Translations under genes and position numbers: made by a program
Notes under the pieces: generated by a model
What the model saw: the letters and a program-made list of their open reading frames with translations, nothing else
Databases searched by the model: none
Told to the model about the DNA's origin: nothing
Shown: positions 33,571 through 42,212 of the stretch, in pieces
Layout: each line of letters opens with the position of its first letter
Position numbering within the stretch: the stretch's first letter is position 1
Assembly: GCA_004208945.1 (NCBI GenBank)
Contig: SGPE01000029.1
Coordinates: 186,001-250,000 of the forward strand
From: Pseudoalteromonas sp. CO133X
Lineage (GTDB): Bacteria > Pseudomonadota > Gammaproteobacteria > Enterobacterales > Alteromonadaceae
Direction: 5' to 3'
DNA length: 64,000 nucleotides

Positions 33571-34873
33571 ACTGTACTTTTAAATCGTGAATGAGGTTTA
33601 TCAAAATTGGCACAGAGTGTAACACAGCTTGGTGCAATACTTTTGCGTACTCCCGAGTTTTTGCGTTAATAAACAAAAAGCCATAGCTTGCAACCATATA
33701 AGCAATAATTGTTGCCCATGCAGCCCCTAAGCCTTGGTATTTAGGTATGAGTAATAAGTTGAGTAAAATATTTACAACAGCCCCTAAAAGGTTAGAGAGC
33801 AGGCTGTATTTATAAAGTTTTTCAAGAATAAGCCATTTAGATAACACTGCTCGCTGAAAAACAAACAAACTCGCAAAAATATGAACACTAAGAATAGTGG
33901 CACTGCTTGTGTATGCTGAGCCATAAATCAGTGCAATGATGTTGTCAGCAAAAAACCAAGTCGCTAAGCTTAAAATAATGGCAGAGCAGGTTAGCACTAG
34001 GATCAACCGCTGTAGTAACTGTTTATACAGGGTAGGGTGTTTAAAACGACAATGGCTAAGTTGTGTTGTATAAACATTGGCTATTAATACTGGAAACACA
34101 TACCAAAATTCAGATAACTTAGCCGCTGCGGCATAGTAAGCCACTGCTTCTGTGTTAACTAGGTTAGCAAGCATTATCTGATCTATTTTTAAATAGATAA
34201 CGGCTGCAACGCCTGAAAATAACAGCCATTTTCCTTTTTGATAAAGCGCTAGGTAAGTTTGCTTTTTGGGTTGTAATTTATAAACCTGATGATGCTTTTG
34301 GCTGGTATACATAATGTAGTAACACACGCCGATCAGTACGGTCTCAAGTCCTTGCAAAAAAACAAGTGTTGTTAAATCAGCTGCATTAATAATAGCGATG
34401 AGTTTTGCAATATTAATAAGTGTTATGGTTACTAAGCGTAGTTTTACTAACTGAGATACTTGCTTTTTAGCTATATAGAAAAATTCCAGCACATATAAAA
34501 ATGTAAAACCTTGCATAGCGACTAACATGATTATCAGCCCTGCTTGTTGATGATCTAAATTAAAGGCGTATAAGCACACTAAGGTAGTAATCGCTAACGA
34601 GACAATGGCACCCAGTAAGCGAATAAGTAAGGCAGACTTTATATAGTAGTGGCTGTTTGCAGGGTATTTTACGATGTATTTAGTAATAATATTATTAAGC
34701 CCCATGACTGCCAATGGACTGAAAATGGCAGCAAATGAAACTATGTAAGAAAACTCGCCAAATAAGTCAGGGCCAGCTAACCGTGCTAATAAAATATTGT
34801 TTATAAAGCCAAGGCTAAGTAGCACAACTTTTTCGATGATAAGCAGTAGTGAGTTTTTAACGTTTGAGCTCAT
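33542..34873 (-). CDS. Oligosaccharide flippase (Wzx-like)
   Basis: This multi-pass MOP-superfamily membrane protein of 443 residues has about 12-14 hydrophobic helices. The N-terminal part (LLIIEKVVLLSLGFINNILL then ARLAGPDLFGEFSYIVSF) is typical of polysaccharide flippases. A longer start (TTG at 34921) is possible; the ATG at 34873 was chosen because it gives the usual short N-terminus before the first helix, though neither has a good ribosome binding site. It forms a two-gene minus-strand unit with the sulfotransferase and is divergent from the pyruvyltransferase-family gene. Confidence 0.82.
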   Translation of the reverse strand: MSSNVKNSLLLIIEKVVLLSLGFINNILLARLAGPDLFGEFSYIVSFAAIFSPLAVMGLNNIITKYIVKYPANSHYYIKSALLIRLLGAIVSLAITTLVCLYAFNLDHQQAGLIIMLVAMQGFTFLYVLEFFYIAKKQVSQLVKLRLVTITLINIAKLIAIINAADLTTLVFLQGLETVLIGVCYYIMYTSQKHHQVYKLQPKKQTYLALYQKGKWLLFSGVAAVIYLKIDQIMLANLVNTEAVAYYAAAAKLSEFWYVFPVLIANVYTTQLSHCRFKHPTLYKQLLQRLILVLTCSAIILSLATWFFADNIIALIYGSAYTSSATILSVHIFASLFVFQRAVLSKWLILEKLYKYSLLSNLLGAVVNILLNLLLIPKYQGLGAAWATIIAYMVASYGFLFINAKTREYAKVLHQAVLHSVPILINLIHDLKVQYEKHSKKNN

Positions 34874-35004
34874 TTTAGGTGTTTTATTGCCTATTTGAAC
34901 GGGTAGTTTATCGTAAATCAAAGAAATTGCACGGAATGCTTGAATGACTGTAGATTGCTGTATATTCTTACTCGCTTTGCGTTTTCATTCAGTTTGGGTT
35001 GCTT

Positions 35005-36153
35005 GTGTTAGTTGAAATTAAGGGTGTTCAATTTGTTAATAAGGGTGCGGAGTTGATGCTTGCATCGATTATTGCGCAGTTAAATAAAGCGTTACCAAAT
35101 GCTGAAATTTGTTTAGCGCATAATGCTAACTCGCCTTATGTAAAACGTGCAAAAGTAGGCGCATACCAAAAGATTAACCTGTGCAAAAATATTCTTGACC
35201 TTAATTGGTTATTTTATTGTATTCCGTCTTCAATACGTCGTTACTTTAAAAATCGCTTTGGCATTGTCACGGAAGCGGATGTTGATGTGATTTTAGATGC
35301 GTCAGGTTTTAGTTATGGCGACCAATGGTCTGATCTCGTTCTAAGACAAGTGGCAAGTGTTGTTAAACGCACTCAGTCTCGCTCAAAGCATTATATTTTT
35401 ATGCCGCAATCGTTAGGGCCTTTCTCACGCGATGAAAATAAAAAGTATGCGAAGGTCGCGTTTTCTAATGCAAGCCTTGTGTTTGCAAGAGAGCAGCCTT
35501 CGTATGAGCACATTGTAGAGCTTGTGGGGGAATCAACTAATATTAAGCAAGCTCCTGATTTTACCAATTTATTTGTACCAACAGCTAAGCCTGAATACGA
35601 CATATACCAGGATCATGTTATTTTGATCCCTAACTCAAAAATGCTCAGTAAAAGAAATAAAAACACATGGTGGCGAGAGAACTATGTCACAACCTTGGCT
35701 CACTTGGCTAACCAAGCTATTAAAAAAGGGGAGAAGGTGATTATTCTCAATCACAGTGGGGCAGATGACGCACCGCTGTGCCATGAAATTAATAGCTTGT
35801 TAGACACGCCTTGCGAAGTGGTTGAGCCAGCAGATGCTGAGTCAGTCAAAGCATTAATTGCCAGAGGCAAACTTATTATTTGCTCACGCTTTCACGGTTG
35901 TGTGAGTGCGCTTTCTCAGGCTATTCCATGTATTGCAACTGGCTGGAGCCACAAGTATCAAGAGCTTTTTAGAGAGTACGGCTCTGAGGAAACGCTGCTT
36001 CCTGCTAATGTTTCACCAGCTAGTTTAGATGCTTTACTCAATACGTGTTTGAACGAAAACACTGAAAGAAAGTCTCAGCTAGAAAATTACGCGATGAAGT
36101 ATAAGCAGCAAAGTAAAGACATGTGGCAAACGCTGCTGTCTACCATACAGTAA
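35005..36153 (+). CDS. Polysaccharide pyruvyl transferase family protein
   Basis: This 382-residue protein belongs to the WcaK/CsaB pyruvyl transferase family, which adds ketal-linked pyruvate to exopolysaccharide sugars. The N-terminal EIKGVQFVNKGAELMLASII pattern and the later SRFHGCVSALSQAIPCIATG (around 297-316) are the family hallmarks. A GTG at 35005 was chosen as the start because it gives MLVEIKG; a TTG at 34999 is equally possible. No strong ribosome binding site is visible. It reads away from the flippase-sulfotransferase pair. Pyruvate would add negative charge, in line with the other predicted acidic modifications. Confidence 0.8.
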   Translation: MLVEIKGVQFVNKGAELMLASIIAQLNKALPNAEICLAHNANSPYVKRAKVGAYQKINLCKNILDLNWLFYCIPSSIRRYFKNRFGIVTEADVDVILDASGFSYGDQWSDLVLRQVASVVKRTQSRSKHYIFMPQSLGPFSRDENKKYAKVAFSNASLVFAREQPSYEHIVELVGESTNIKQAPDFTNLFVPTAKPEYDIYQDHVILIPNSKMLSKRNKNTWWRENYVTTLAHLANQAIKKGEKVIILNHSGADDAPLCHEINSLLDTPCEVVEPADAESVKALIARGKLIICSRFHGCVSALSQAIPCIATGWSHKYQELFREYGSEETLLPANVSPASLDALLNTCLNENTERKSQLENYAMKYKQQSKDMWQTLLSTIQ

Positions 36154-36538
36154 CTGTTTTTTTGGCTCACTATTAAAAGTTGCGCTAACTGACGGGGGAA
36201 GTCAGCTTTAATTCAGTTCTTAATTGTATGATTACATGTTAGTAACGAAGTTTTACAGTTTGTTTTTATGTTTGCTTGTAAGGTAATTGTAATTCTTATA
36301 TTATTTTCGGCCTTTGTCTCATTCGTAACGATAACAGGTACGATTTATATGTGTGGGTCAAAGTTTTATTTTTAGTTTTATAACTTATAGGTACTAATCG
36401 GTAGCTAAAGTTAGGTTTTTAGTAAAACAAGGGTTACAGCTGTTAAAACGTTTATGTCTTTTTATTTGTAATCATCTATAATGATAGGCGTTTTGATGAT
36501 GTTTCGGGGTACTTCATGTTGATTAAGGTTTATTTTCT
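36154..36538 (+). other. AT-rich leader region before wecA with ops-like heptamer
   Basis: This 385-bp region has no ORF. At 36399-36405 it contains CGGTAGC, the core of the ops element (GGCGGTAGCGT) recognised by RfaH in long polysaccharide operons. The flanks do not match the full element. Only low-complexity A/T DNA is otherwise visible. It probably holds the promoter of the plus-strand polysaccharide operon. Confidence 0.4.
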
Positions 36539-37630
36539 GTGATTTTAACAACTATTGCACTTTTTATGTGCTCGTTTTTGAGCCTTTTTGTATTTCGAAA
36601 ATTTGCCATTTATATAAATCTTGTTGATCAGCCAAATATGCGTAAACATCATAACGGCCCTGTCCCTTTAGTGGGGGGGTTGGCTGTTTTTGTTGTTGTA
36701 TTCAGTTATTTAGTTATCTACCCCGATTCAATCTCTTCCACTTTTATTTATTTGTTTTGCGCCAGTATATTATTAGTAATAGGTGTTTTTGACGACTTAT
36801 ACGATATTAGTTTCCGATTAAGGTTATTAGTACAAGCGTTTATTTCAACCATGATGATGGTGTTTGGCGAGTTGGTTTTTACCAATGCAGGACAAATCTT
36901 CGGTGGCTTTGATTTAGAGTTGTCGTATTTTAGTTATCTCGTTACCGTTGTTGTGGTAGTGGGGGCAATTAATGCTTACAACATGGTGGATGGAATCGAT
37001 GGTTTATTAGGTGCATTAGCGACTATTACGTTTGCTTCGCTCGGTCTGTTATTTTATTTCAATGGTCAAATCCAGCTAGCTGTATTCTGCATGGTTGTTG
37101 TTGCAGCGACGATTCCTTATATATTAATGAATTTAGGTATTCCTTTAGGTCAGCGCTTTAAAATATTTATGGGCGACGCTGGCAGTACGGTGATAGGTTT
37201 TAGCGTTGTTTGGCTTTTACTCGAAGGTTCGCAGTCAGAAAGCGCAGCCTTTAATCCTGTTACAGGGCTGTGGATTGCGGCTATTCCAATTATGGATGCG
37301 ATTTCTACCATTATTCGCAGAATCAAAAAAGGCCAGTCTCCATTTAAGCCAGACCGAGAGCACTTACACCATATTCTGCAAAGGCTAGGGGTTGGCCCTA
37401 AGATGACCTTGTTTGTTATTTCTATGCTAGGTTGTTGTTTTGCGTTAGTGGGTATTTTAGCCCAGTTAAATTCTGTTCCTGACTACTACATGTTTTACGG
37501 CTTTATCTTCTGTTTAATCGTATATCATCAAATTATGGTTAACATATGGCGATTAACAGTACGTGCTCGCCGATTTTTTGGTATTTCAAAAAAGCAGCCA
37601 GAGGGAAAGGCTCATAAAGTTAAGCAATAG
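36539..37630 (+). CDS. wecA: Undecaprenyl-phosphate GlcNAc-1-phosphate transferase, WecA-like
   Basis: This polytopic inner-membrane enzyme of 363 residues transfers a sugar-1-phosphate (usually GlcNAc-1-P) to undecaprenyl phosphate and so begins the repeat unit. It carries the family motifs: DQPNMRKHHNGPVPLVGG near 33-50, VFDDLYDI (~87), NAYNMVDGIDG (~145-155), FMGDAGSTVIG (~212) and REHLHHILQRLG (~278). The start is a GTG. It is the first gene of the plus-strand polysaccharide block. Substrate is inferred from WecA resemblance. Confidence 0.9.
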   Translation: MILTTIALFMCSFLSLFVFRKFAIYINLVDQPNMRKHHNGPVPLVGGLAVFVVVFSYLVIYPDSISSTFIYLFCASILLVIGVFDDLYDISFRLRLLVQAFISTMMMVFGELVFTNAGQIFGGFDLELSYFSYLVTVVVVVGAINAYNMVDGIDGLLGALATITFASLGLLFYFNGQIQLAVFCMVVVAATIPYILMNLGIPLGQRFKIFMGDAGSTVIGFSVVWLLLEGSQSESAAFNPVTGLWIAAIPIMDAISTIIRRIKKGQSPFKPDREHLHHILQRLGVGPKMTLFVISMLGCCFALVGILAQLNSVPDYYMFYGFIFCLIVYHQIMVNIWRLTVRARRFFGISKKQPEGKAHKVKQ

Positions 37631-37668
37631 CTTTGTTATTGCTTCTGTATTAGTGAACAACCTAGGTA

Positions 37669-38949
37669 ATGCTAAGTAAATTAATAAGGCAGACTGGAAC
37701 GCTGATCAGCGGAAATTTATCTGCGTCTGTCCTTAACTTCTTCTCTGTCGCCATCTCGTTGAAAGCATTAGGTGTTGAGTCTTTTGGAGAGGTGACTCTA
37801 CTTCAAGCTTACATATTGGTTTTAAGTCTGTGTTTTAATCCGCAAGCATGGCAGGGCGTTATTCGCTACTTTTATCTTGAAAAAGATAAAGCATCTCTTA
37901 TTGTGTTAACCCTCAAGTATGATCTGATATGTGCCCTCATCGGGACTCTAATTGCGATATGCTTTGCACAAGCCTACGCAGAGAGCTTCAACTTGCAGCA
38001 TCACACTGAATTGTTGCAGTGGTGCTCAGTATACATCCTACTTAATCAAACTAGTGTTGCTATAGGTGTTTTGCGTTATCAGGAACGCTACAACGTTTTG
38101 GCAATGCAGGCAATCGTTAGCGCTGTGTTGTTTTTTCTGTGCGCATTATTAGGCTACTGGAAAAACTTTGGTGTCGGTTTTTTTGTAACGGCGTACCTTC
38201 TGACTTTAGGTGTGGGGGTTATTTATATACAATGCCACAGCAGTCGGTATGTTGCTTCATTGATAAAAAGCCAGAGTGATTGCAACTTACTGTCTAATGA
38301 TAAGAAAAAAGAATTTAACCGTTTTAATTTGACTGTACACATGACCTCGTTGGCCGATATTCCAGTCAAGCAATTAGACACTATTTTAGTGGGTGCTGTT
38401 GTCTCCGTCGGTGCCGCTGGTGCTTATCGTGTTATTAAGCAAATAGCCACTATCTCAACAAGGTTAACCAGTCCTTTAAATCAGGTTTTATACCCAGAGA
38501 TTAATGTCTATTTAGCTGAAAAAGCATATGACAAAGTTAAAAAGATAATGTCAAAAATAGTGCTGTTACTATTGTTACCTTCTCTTGCATTTGTTGCTGT
38601 TGCAAGTATGACATTTGATTACTGGGTTGTGACTCTTTTTTCTGCAGAGTTGTTGGTTTACAAGTGGCATATTGTGGTATTTATGATTGTTCATGCAGTA
38701 TCAGCTGCATTGACTCCCATACATCCTGTTTTTCTGGCTTTAGGTTATGTTAAGAGTTTATTACTGATTACGCTTTTTTCTAATCTGGTTTTATGTTTAG
38801 GGATCCTAGTTCTAGGGGCGAAAATTGAACTTTGGGGAGTGCTTTTTGCTATCTTCGCTCAATATTTATTGACTATAGCATGCAAGCTCCCTGTAATTTT
38901 AAGTAGATTAAGAAAGGAAAAGAATGAGGGTTCTACATTACATACCTAA
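37669..38949 (+). CDS. Oligosaccharide flippase (Wzx-like)
   Basis: This is a 426-residue MOP-superfamily membrane protein with about 12 helices. The start MLSKLIRQTGTLISGNLSAS followed by ALGVESFGEVTLLQAYILVL is typical of O-antigen/EPS flippases. It follows wecA by 38 bases and overlaps the next glycosyltransferase gene by 26 bases. It is the flippase most likely to serve the Wzy/Wzz pathway of this locus, as it sits in the same transcriptional run. Confidence 0.82.
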   Translation: MLSKLIRQTGTLISGNLSASVLNFFSVAISLKALGVESFGEVTLLQAYILVLSLCFNPQAWQGVIRYFYLEKDKASLIVLTLKYDLICALIGTLIAICFAQAYAESFNLQHHTELLQWCSVYILLNQTSVAIGVLRYQERYNVLAMQAIVSAVLFFLCALLGYWKNFGVGFFVTAYLLTLGVGVIYIQCHSSRYVASLIKSQSDCNLLSNDKKKEFNRFNLTVHMTSLADIPVKQLDTILVGAVVSVGAAGAYRVIKQIATISTRLTSPLNQVLYPEINVYLAEKAYDKVKKIMSKIVLLLLLPSLAFVAVASMTFDYWVVTLFSAELLVYKWHIVVFMIVHAVSAALTPIHPVFLALGYVKSLLLITLFSNLVLCLGILVLGAKIELWGVLFAIFAQYLLTIACKLPVILSRLRKEKNEGSTLHT

Positions 38950-40072
38950 TTTTTCAATGAGTACGGAAACATTTATTTATGATCAAGTTACAGCGTTGGA
39001 AAAAGCGGGGATAGAATCTGCGGTAGTGACAGCTAAAAGAGTCAATGAACAAAGCCGTCCTTTTGAACTTGTCTACTTGTGCCCAATTAAAACGGTTATT
39101 AATGAGCGCTTTACACAGGCATTTGCCCTAAGGCTACAGTTGCTGCCATATATGATTGACTACAAACGTTGGCAAGAGGTGATTGACGAGTTTAAGCCAG
39201 ATGTTGTTCATTGCCACACTGGTAATGGGGTGAAGACATGGATGCACGTAAGTGAAAAACTCAACCTCAACATACCAACATTGGCATCATTGCATGGCTC
39301 TGATGTAAATAGTGAGCCTTTAATTAGGGCTAAATACAGGGCTGTACTTAAAAAAGCTGGCAGCAAAGACTTTATAAAGTGGACTGTTCCTTCAGAGTTT
39401 TTAAAACGTAAAACAGTCGAAAATCTGGATGTTCCAAGTAAGAAAATTACAGTTGTGCATAACTCTTTTAATTCTATGTTTTTGTCAGCAAAGCAGGAAA
39501 AGAGTTTTGATACTTTGAATATTGTCTCGGTTGGACGCTTAATTAATTGTAAAGGTCATGAATTTTTGATTCGTGCATTGGCTGTTTTACATAAAGACTA
39601 CCCTAATGCGACCCTAACCCTTATTGGTGGTGGCGAGCTCAAGGAGCATTTACAGGGCTTAACTGACCAGTTAGCTTTAACTAAGCATGTGAAATTTATC
39701 GATATGGTGAGTCATCAAGCATTACCAGATCTGCTTTCATCGTATAATGTTTATGCACAGCCGTCGATTCGAGATGATGTTACATTTCAAGAAGAGTCTT
39801 TTGGTGTAGCAGCACTAGAGGCAATGGCATCGGGTTTAGCAACGGTTGTTTCAGAGTGTGGTGGTTTAACTGAGCTGGTTTCATTGGTCGATACACCCGC
39901 AGTGAAGGTGGTGCCTCAAAGAGATCCTGAGTCATTGGCAGGGGCAATAGCTGAGCTATATAAAAATGAAGCGAGTTTAACCCTTCTGCAAAGACATAAA
40001 TTAGCTGAGCTATTTTCAATAGACATGAATACAGCAAGTATTAAAAGACTTTACAGCGAGTTAACTCAGTAG
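38924..40072 (+). CDS. Family 4 glycosyltransferase
   Basis: This GT-B fold retaining glycosyltransferase (GT4) has 382 residues. The N-terminal half contains the acceptor domain (PDVVHCHTGNG at ~96). The C-terminal half has the donor site with VSVGRLINCKGHEFLIRAL at about 200-218 and the E-x7-E motif region EESFGVAALEAMASG at about 288-302. AAGGA precedes the start, inside the flippase gene. It is the last plus-strand gene before a convergent pair of genes and a shared terminator. Donor and acceptor are unknown. Confidence 0.88.
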   Translation: MRVLHYIPNFSMSTETFIYDQVTALEKAGIESAVVTAKRVNEQSRPFELVYLCPIKTVINERFTQAFALRLQLLPYMIDYKRWQEVIDEFKPDVVHCHTGNGVKTWMHVSEKLNLNIPTLASLHGSDVNSEPLIRAKYRAVLKKAGSKDFIKWTVPSEFLKRKTVENLDVPSKKITVVHNSFNSMFLSAKQEKSFDTLNIVSVGRLINCKGHEFLIRALAVLHKDYPNATLTLIGGGELKEHLQGLTDQLALTKHVKFIDMVSHQALPDLLSSYNVYAQPSIRDDVTFQEESFGVAALEAMASGLATVVSECGGLTELVSLVDTPAVKVVPQRDPESLAGAIAELYKNEASLTLLQRHKLAELFSIDMNTASIKRLYSELTQ

Positions 40073-40086
40073 TTCAGAACGTTAAA

Positions 40087-40120
40087 CCGTACTTTTCAAA
40101 AAAAGTACGGAGTTACTTTT
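40087..40120. terminator. Bidirectional terminator between convergent genes
   Basis: CCGTACTTTT-caaa-AAAAGTACGG is a perfect 10-bp stem in the 40-bp gap between the plus-strand GT4 gene and the minus-strand PssE-like gene. A T-run (TTACTTTTTT) follows on the plus strand. Confidence 0.85.
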
Positions 40121-40568
40121 TTAGGAGCTTACTTGTTAACTCATCCGCGAGGAAAAAAGAGTCTTTGCTGTAGGGAACAGGCTCATACGCGATGATATCT
40201 TCTATATGACTTTCTATAAGGCTTACATCATGGCAAACCAAGGCATAGTTGTTTCTTTCGATATATAAGGCTAAATCTGATTGGTGTTTATCGACTCTGT
40301 CAAAATTTGGCACGACAATAATTTTTTTGTTGAGCTCCAATAGTTCAAAAACAGTGCCAGCCCCCGCGTGTGTAATAACAATATCTGCATCGGCAAGCAC
40401 GCTTGAAAACTCATTTGAACGAGCGAAAGAGTTGCCATTTTGAGGCTTGTATTCTCCTGTGCCTATCTGAAAAGTAAATGAGAACGCCGTCAATTTTGTA
40501 GCGGCTTGGTCTACCGCACGAATTAAAGAATCAAATGATGATGAGCCTACAGTGACAAGGATTTTCAT
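40113..40568 (-). CDS. PssE/Alg13-like glycosyltransferase subunit
   Basis: This 151-residue protein matches the catalytic half of split GT28-type enzymes (Alg13, PssE, CpsG). It has ILVTVGSSSFDSLIRAVDQA at the start and the UDP-sugar-binding loop IVITHAGAGTVFELLELNKK at ~86-105. The ATG at 40568 overlaps the stop of the upstream partner gene as ATGA, which decides it against a start four codons earlier. It must pair with the membrane-anchored PssD/Alg14 half to work. It transfers a sugar, typically the second residue, to the lipid-linked acceptor. Confidence 0.85.
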   Translation of the reverse strand: MKILVTVGSSSFDSLIRAVDQAATKLTAFSFTFQIGTGEYKPQNGNSFARSNEFSSVLADADIVITHAGAGTVFELLELNKKIIVVPNFDRVDKHQSDLALYIERNNYALVCHDVSLIESHIEDIIAYEPVPYSKDSFFLADELTSKLLKK

Positions 40569-41041
40569 AAGCGTCCACAATATTTTGCATTTTTATAGAG
40601 GGTAAGTTGCTCTTTATTTTGCACCCAAAATTCACTGCATATTTTCGACATCCATTTACCAGTGAAAGAGCGTGTATAAAAGCGACAAAACGTCTCGATG
40701 AAAATGACGTTTTTACCCATAGCTCTTAGAATGATAGAAGGAATAATAGCCATACCTGGTCCGGTTGAAACGATCCCCGTCACTTGGTACTTATGACAAA
40801 TCTTTAGCGTAATAACGGTAGAGCGAAAGAGTCCAACCATTGCCATTAACAATGACTTTAAACGGTTCTCTTTGTGACGAACATCACCTAGTTTGAAATG
40901 TGTTACTCGTGAACATAGTGGAGATGGCCCTAAAGATATAAACTTAAGCTCTGACTCTTTAATGTGTTTATATAGTAAGCTCATCTCTTTTTTGTGCCCA
41001 CCTTCCCCATATGCGAGAATAACGACTGGTTGTTTTGACAT
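40565..41041 (-). CDS. PssD/Alg14-like glycosyltransferase subunit
   Basis: This 158-residue protein is the acceptor/membrane-anchoring half of an Alg13/Alg14-type split transferase. The glycine-rich VVILAYGEGGHKKEMSLLY near the N-terminus and GIVSTGPGMAIIPSIILRAM around 90-110 are family features. It is coupled to the PssE-like gene by a 4-base ATGA overlap. The two-gene unit runs against all its plus-strand neighbours and is divergent from wzz, suggesting it was inserted or inverted within the locus. Confidence 0.85.
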   Translation of the reverse strand: MSKQPVVILAYGEGGHKKEMSLLYKHIKESELKFISLGPSPLCSRVTHFKLGDVRHKENRLKSLLMAMVGLFRSTVITLKICHKYQVTGIVSTGPGMAIIPSIILRAMGKNVIFIETFCRFYTRSFTGKWMSKICSEFWVQNKEQLTLYKNAKYCGRL

Positions 41042-41307
41042 GCTTATTGATTTCTATTCGATTTTAGGTTCATTTTTGTAATCGGTTCTTATGGCTATAA
41101 AGTCGGGGGACAAAAGATAAGAAACACACATGCTTTATGATAACGAATTCAAAAAACATTTCCTAGCAGCAATTACTTAACGCTAGTTTTATCAGCATTT
41201 TTAAGTGAAATATTCGCGGGCGTAACTAAAGTTTTTAAATCTATTTTAATCATACCTTCATTTGCTATAATGCCTGACTTTTAGTAGTCAGTTGGTTGAG
41301 AAACTCC

Positions 41308-42207
41308 ATGGAAAGTAAAGGTATAAACTTAACATTTTCTAAGTTAATGAAGTATAAATGGGTAGTTGTAATTGGTACTCTACTTTCGGCAGCATTGTCT
41401 GTATATGTGGCTATGCAGCAACCAAATAAATACACAGCAAAAGTCTACTTGGTCCCATCTAATGCTAAGGAAGGCGGTGGCCTTAATAAATTAGCTGGTC
41501 AATTTGGTGGCCTTGCAAGTATGGCGGGGATATCGCTTGGTGGTTCTGAGGCTGACGAAGTTGAAACAGCAATTGAATTTATGAGAAGCAGAGGCTTTAT
41601 TCAACCGTTTATAGAAAAAAGGAACTTACTACCAGAGTTACTTGCTCTAAAGGGGTGGGACCAAAGCACTGACACCTATATTTATAATCCTGAAGTTTAC
41701 GATGCTGAGCAAAAAAAGTGGGTAAGAACTCCGCCTCCTGGTAAAGATGTTGAGCCTTCGCCGTGGGATGGTTATATTCCTCTACTGGGCAGCTTCGATG
41801 TACTTTATATGAAAAAAAAGGGCGTCGTTCAGCTAGAGGTGACTGCGCTTTCACCAGAGTTATCAGTTAATATCACTAATTGGTTAATTGAAGATATTAA
41901 TGCCTTTTGGCGTGACAAAGACCGCAATGAAGCTGAAGAGGCTATTAATTACCTACAAGAGAAAGCCGCGGAAACTAATGTCGCTGAGTTGCGCTCTTTA
42001 TTCTACGAACTTATTGCGGATCAAACTCGCTCAAAGTTATTGTCTACGGTCGGCGATTTTCACCTAGTAAAACCTTTATCTCCGGTTATTTATCCTGAAG
42101 AGAAGTCGGGCCCTTCTCGCGCTCTTATTTGCTTAGGAATAACATTTTTTGGAGGCCTTGTTTCTCTAATTGTTGCATTTATTCTTGCGTTAAGAAAAAA
42201 GGCTTAA
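41308..42207 (+). CDS. wzz: Wzz-type polysaccharide chain-length determinant
   Basis: This 299-residue inner-membrane protein controls the length of Wzy-made polymers. It has an N-terminal TM (~18-36), a periplasmic helical domain and a C-terminal TM (~270-290) preceded by the Pro-rich motif KPLSPVIYPEEKSGPSRALI. The insert GLNKLAGQFGGLASMAGISL at ~55-75 is common in PCP-1/PCP-2 proteins of marine bacteria. There is no fused or adjacent tyrosine autokinase. ATG 41308 was chosen over an in-frame TTG 12 bases upstream. It starts the second plus-strand run of the locus. Confidence 0.86.
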   Translation: MESKGINLTFSKLMKYKWVVVIGTLLSAALSVYVAMQQPNKYTAKVYLVPSNAKEGGGLNKLAGQFGGLASMAGISLGGSEADEVETAIEFMRSRGFIQPFIEKRNLLPELLALKGWDQSTDTYIYNPEVYDAEQKKWVRTPPPGKDVEPSPWDGYIPLLGSFDVLYMKKKGVVQLEVTALSPELSVNITNWLIEDINAFWRDKDRNEAEEAINYLQEKAAETNVAELRSLFYELIADQTRSKLLSTVGDFHLVKPLSPVIYPEEKSGPSRALICLGITFFGGLVSLIVAFILALRKKA

Positions 42208-42212
42208 AAGCA

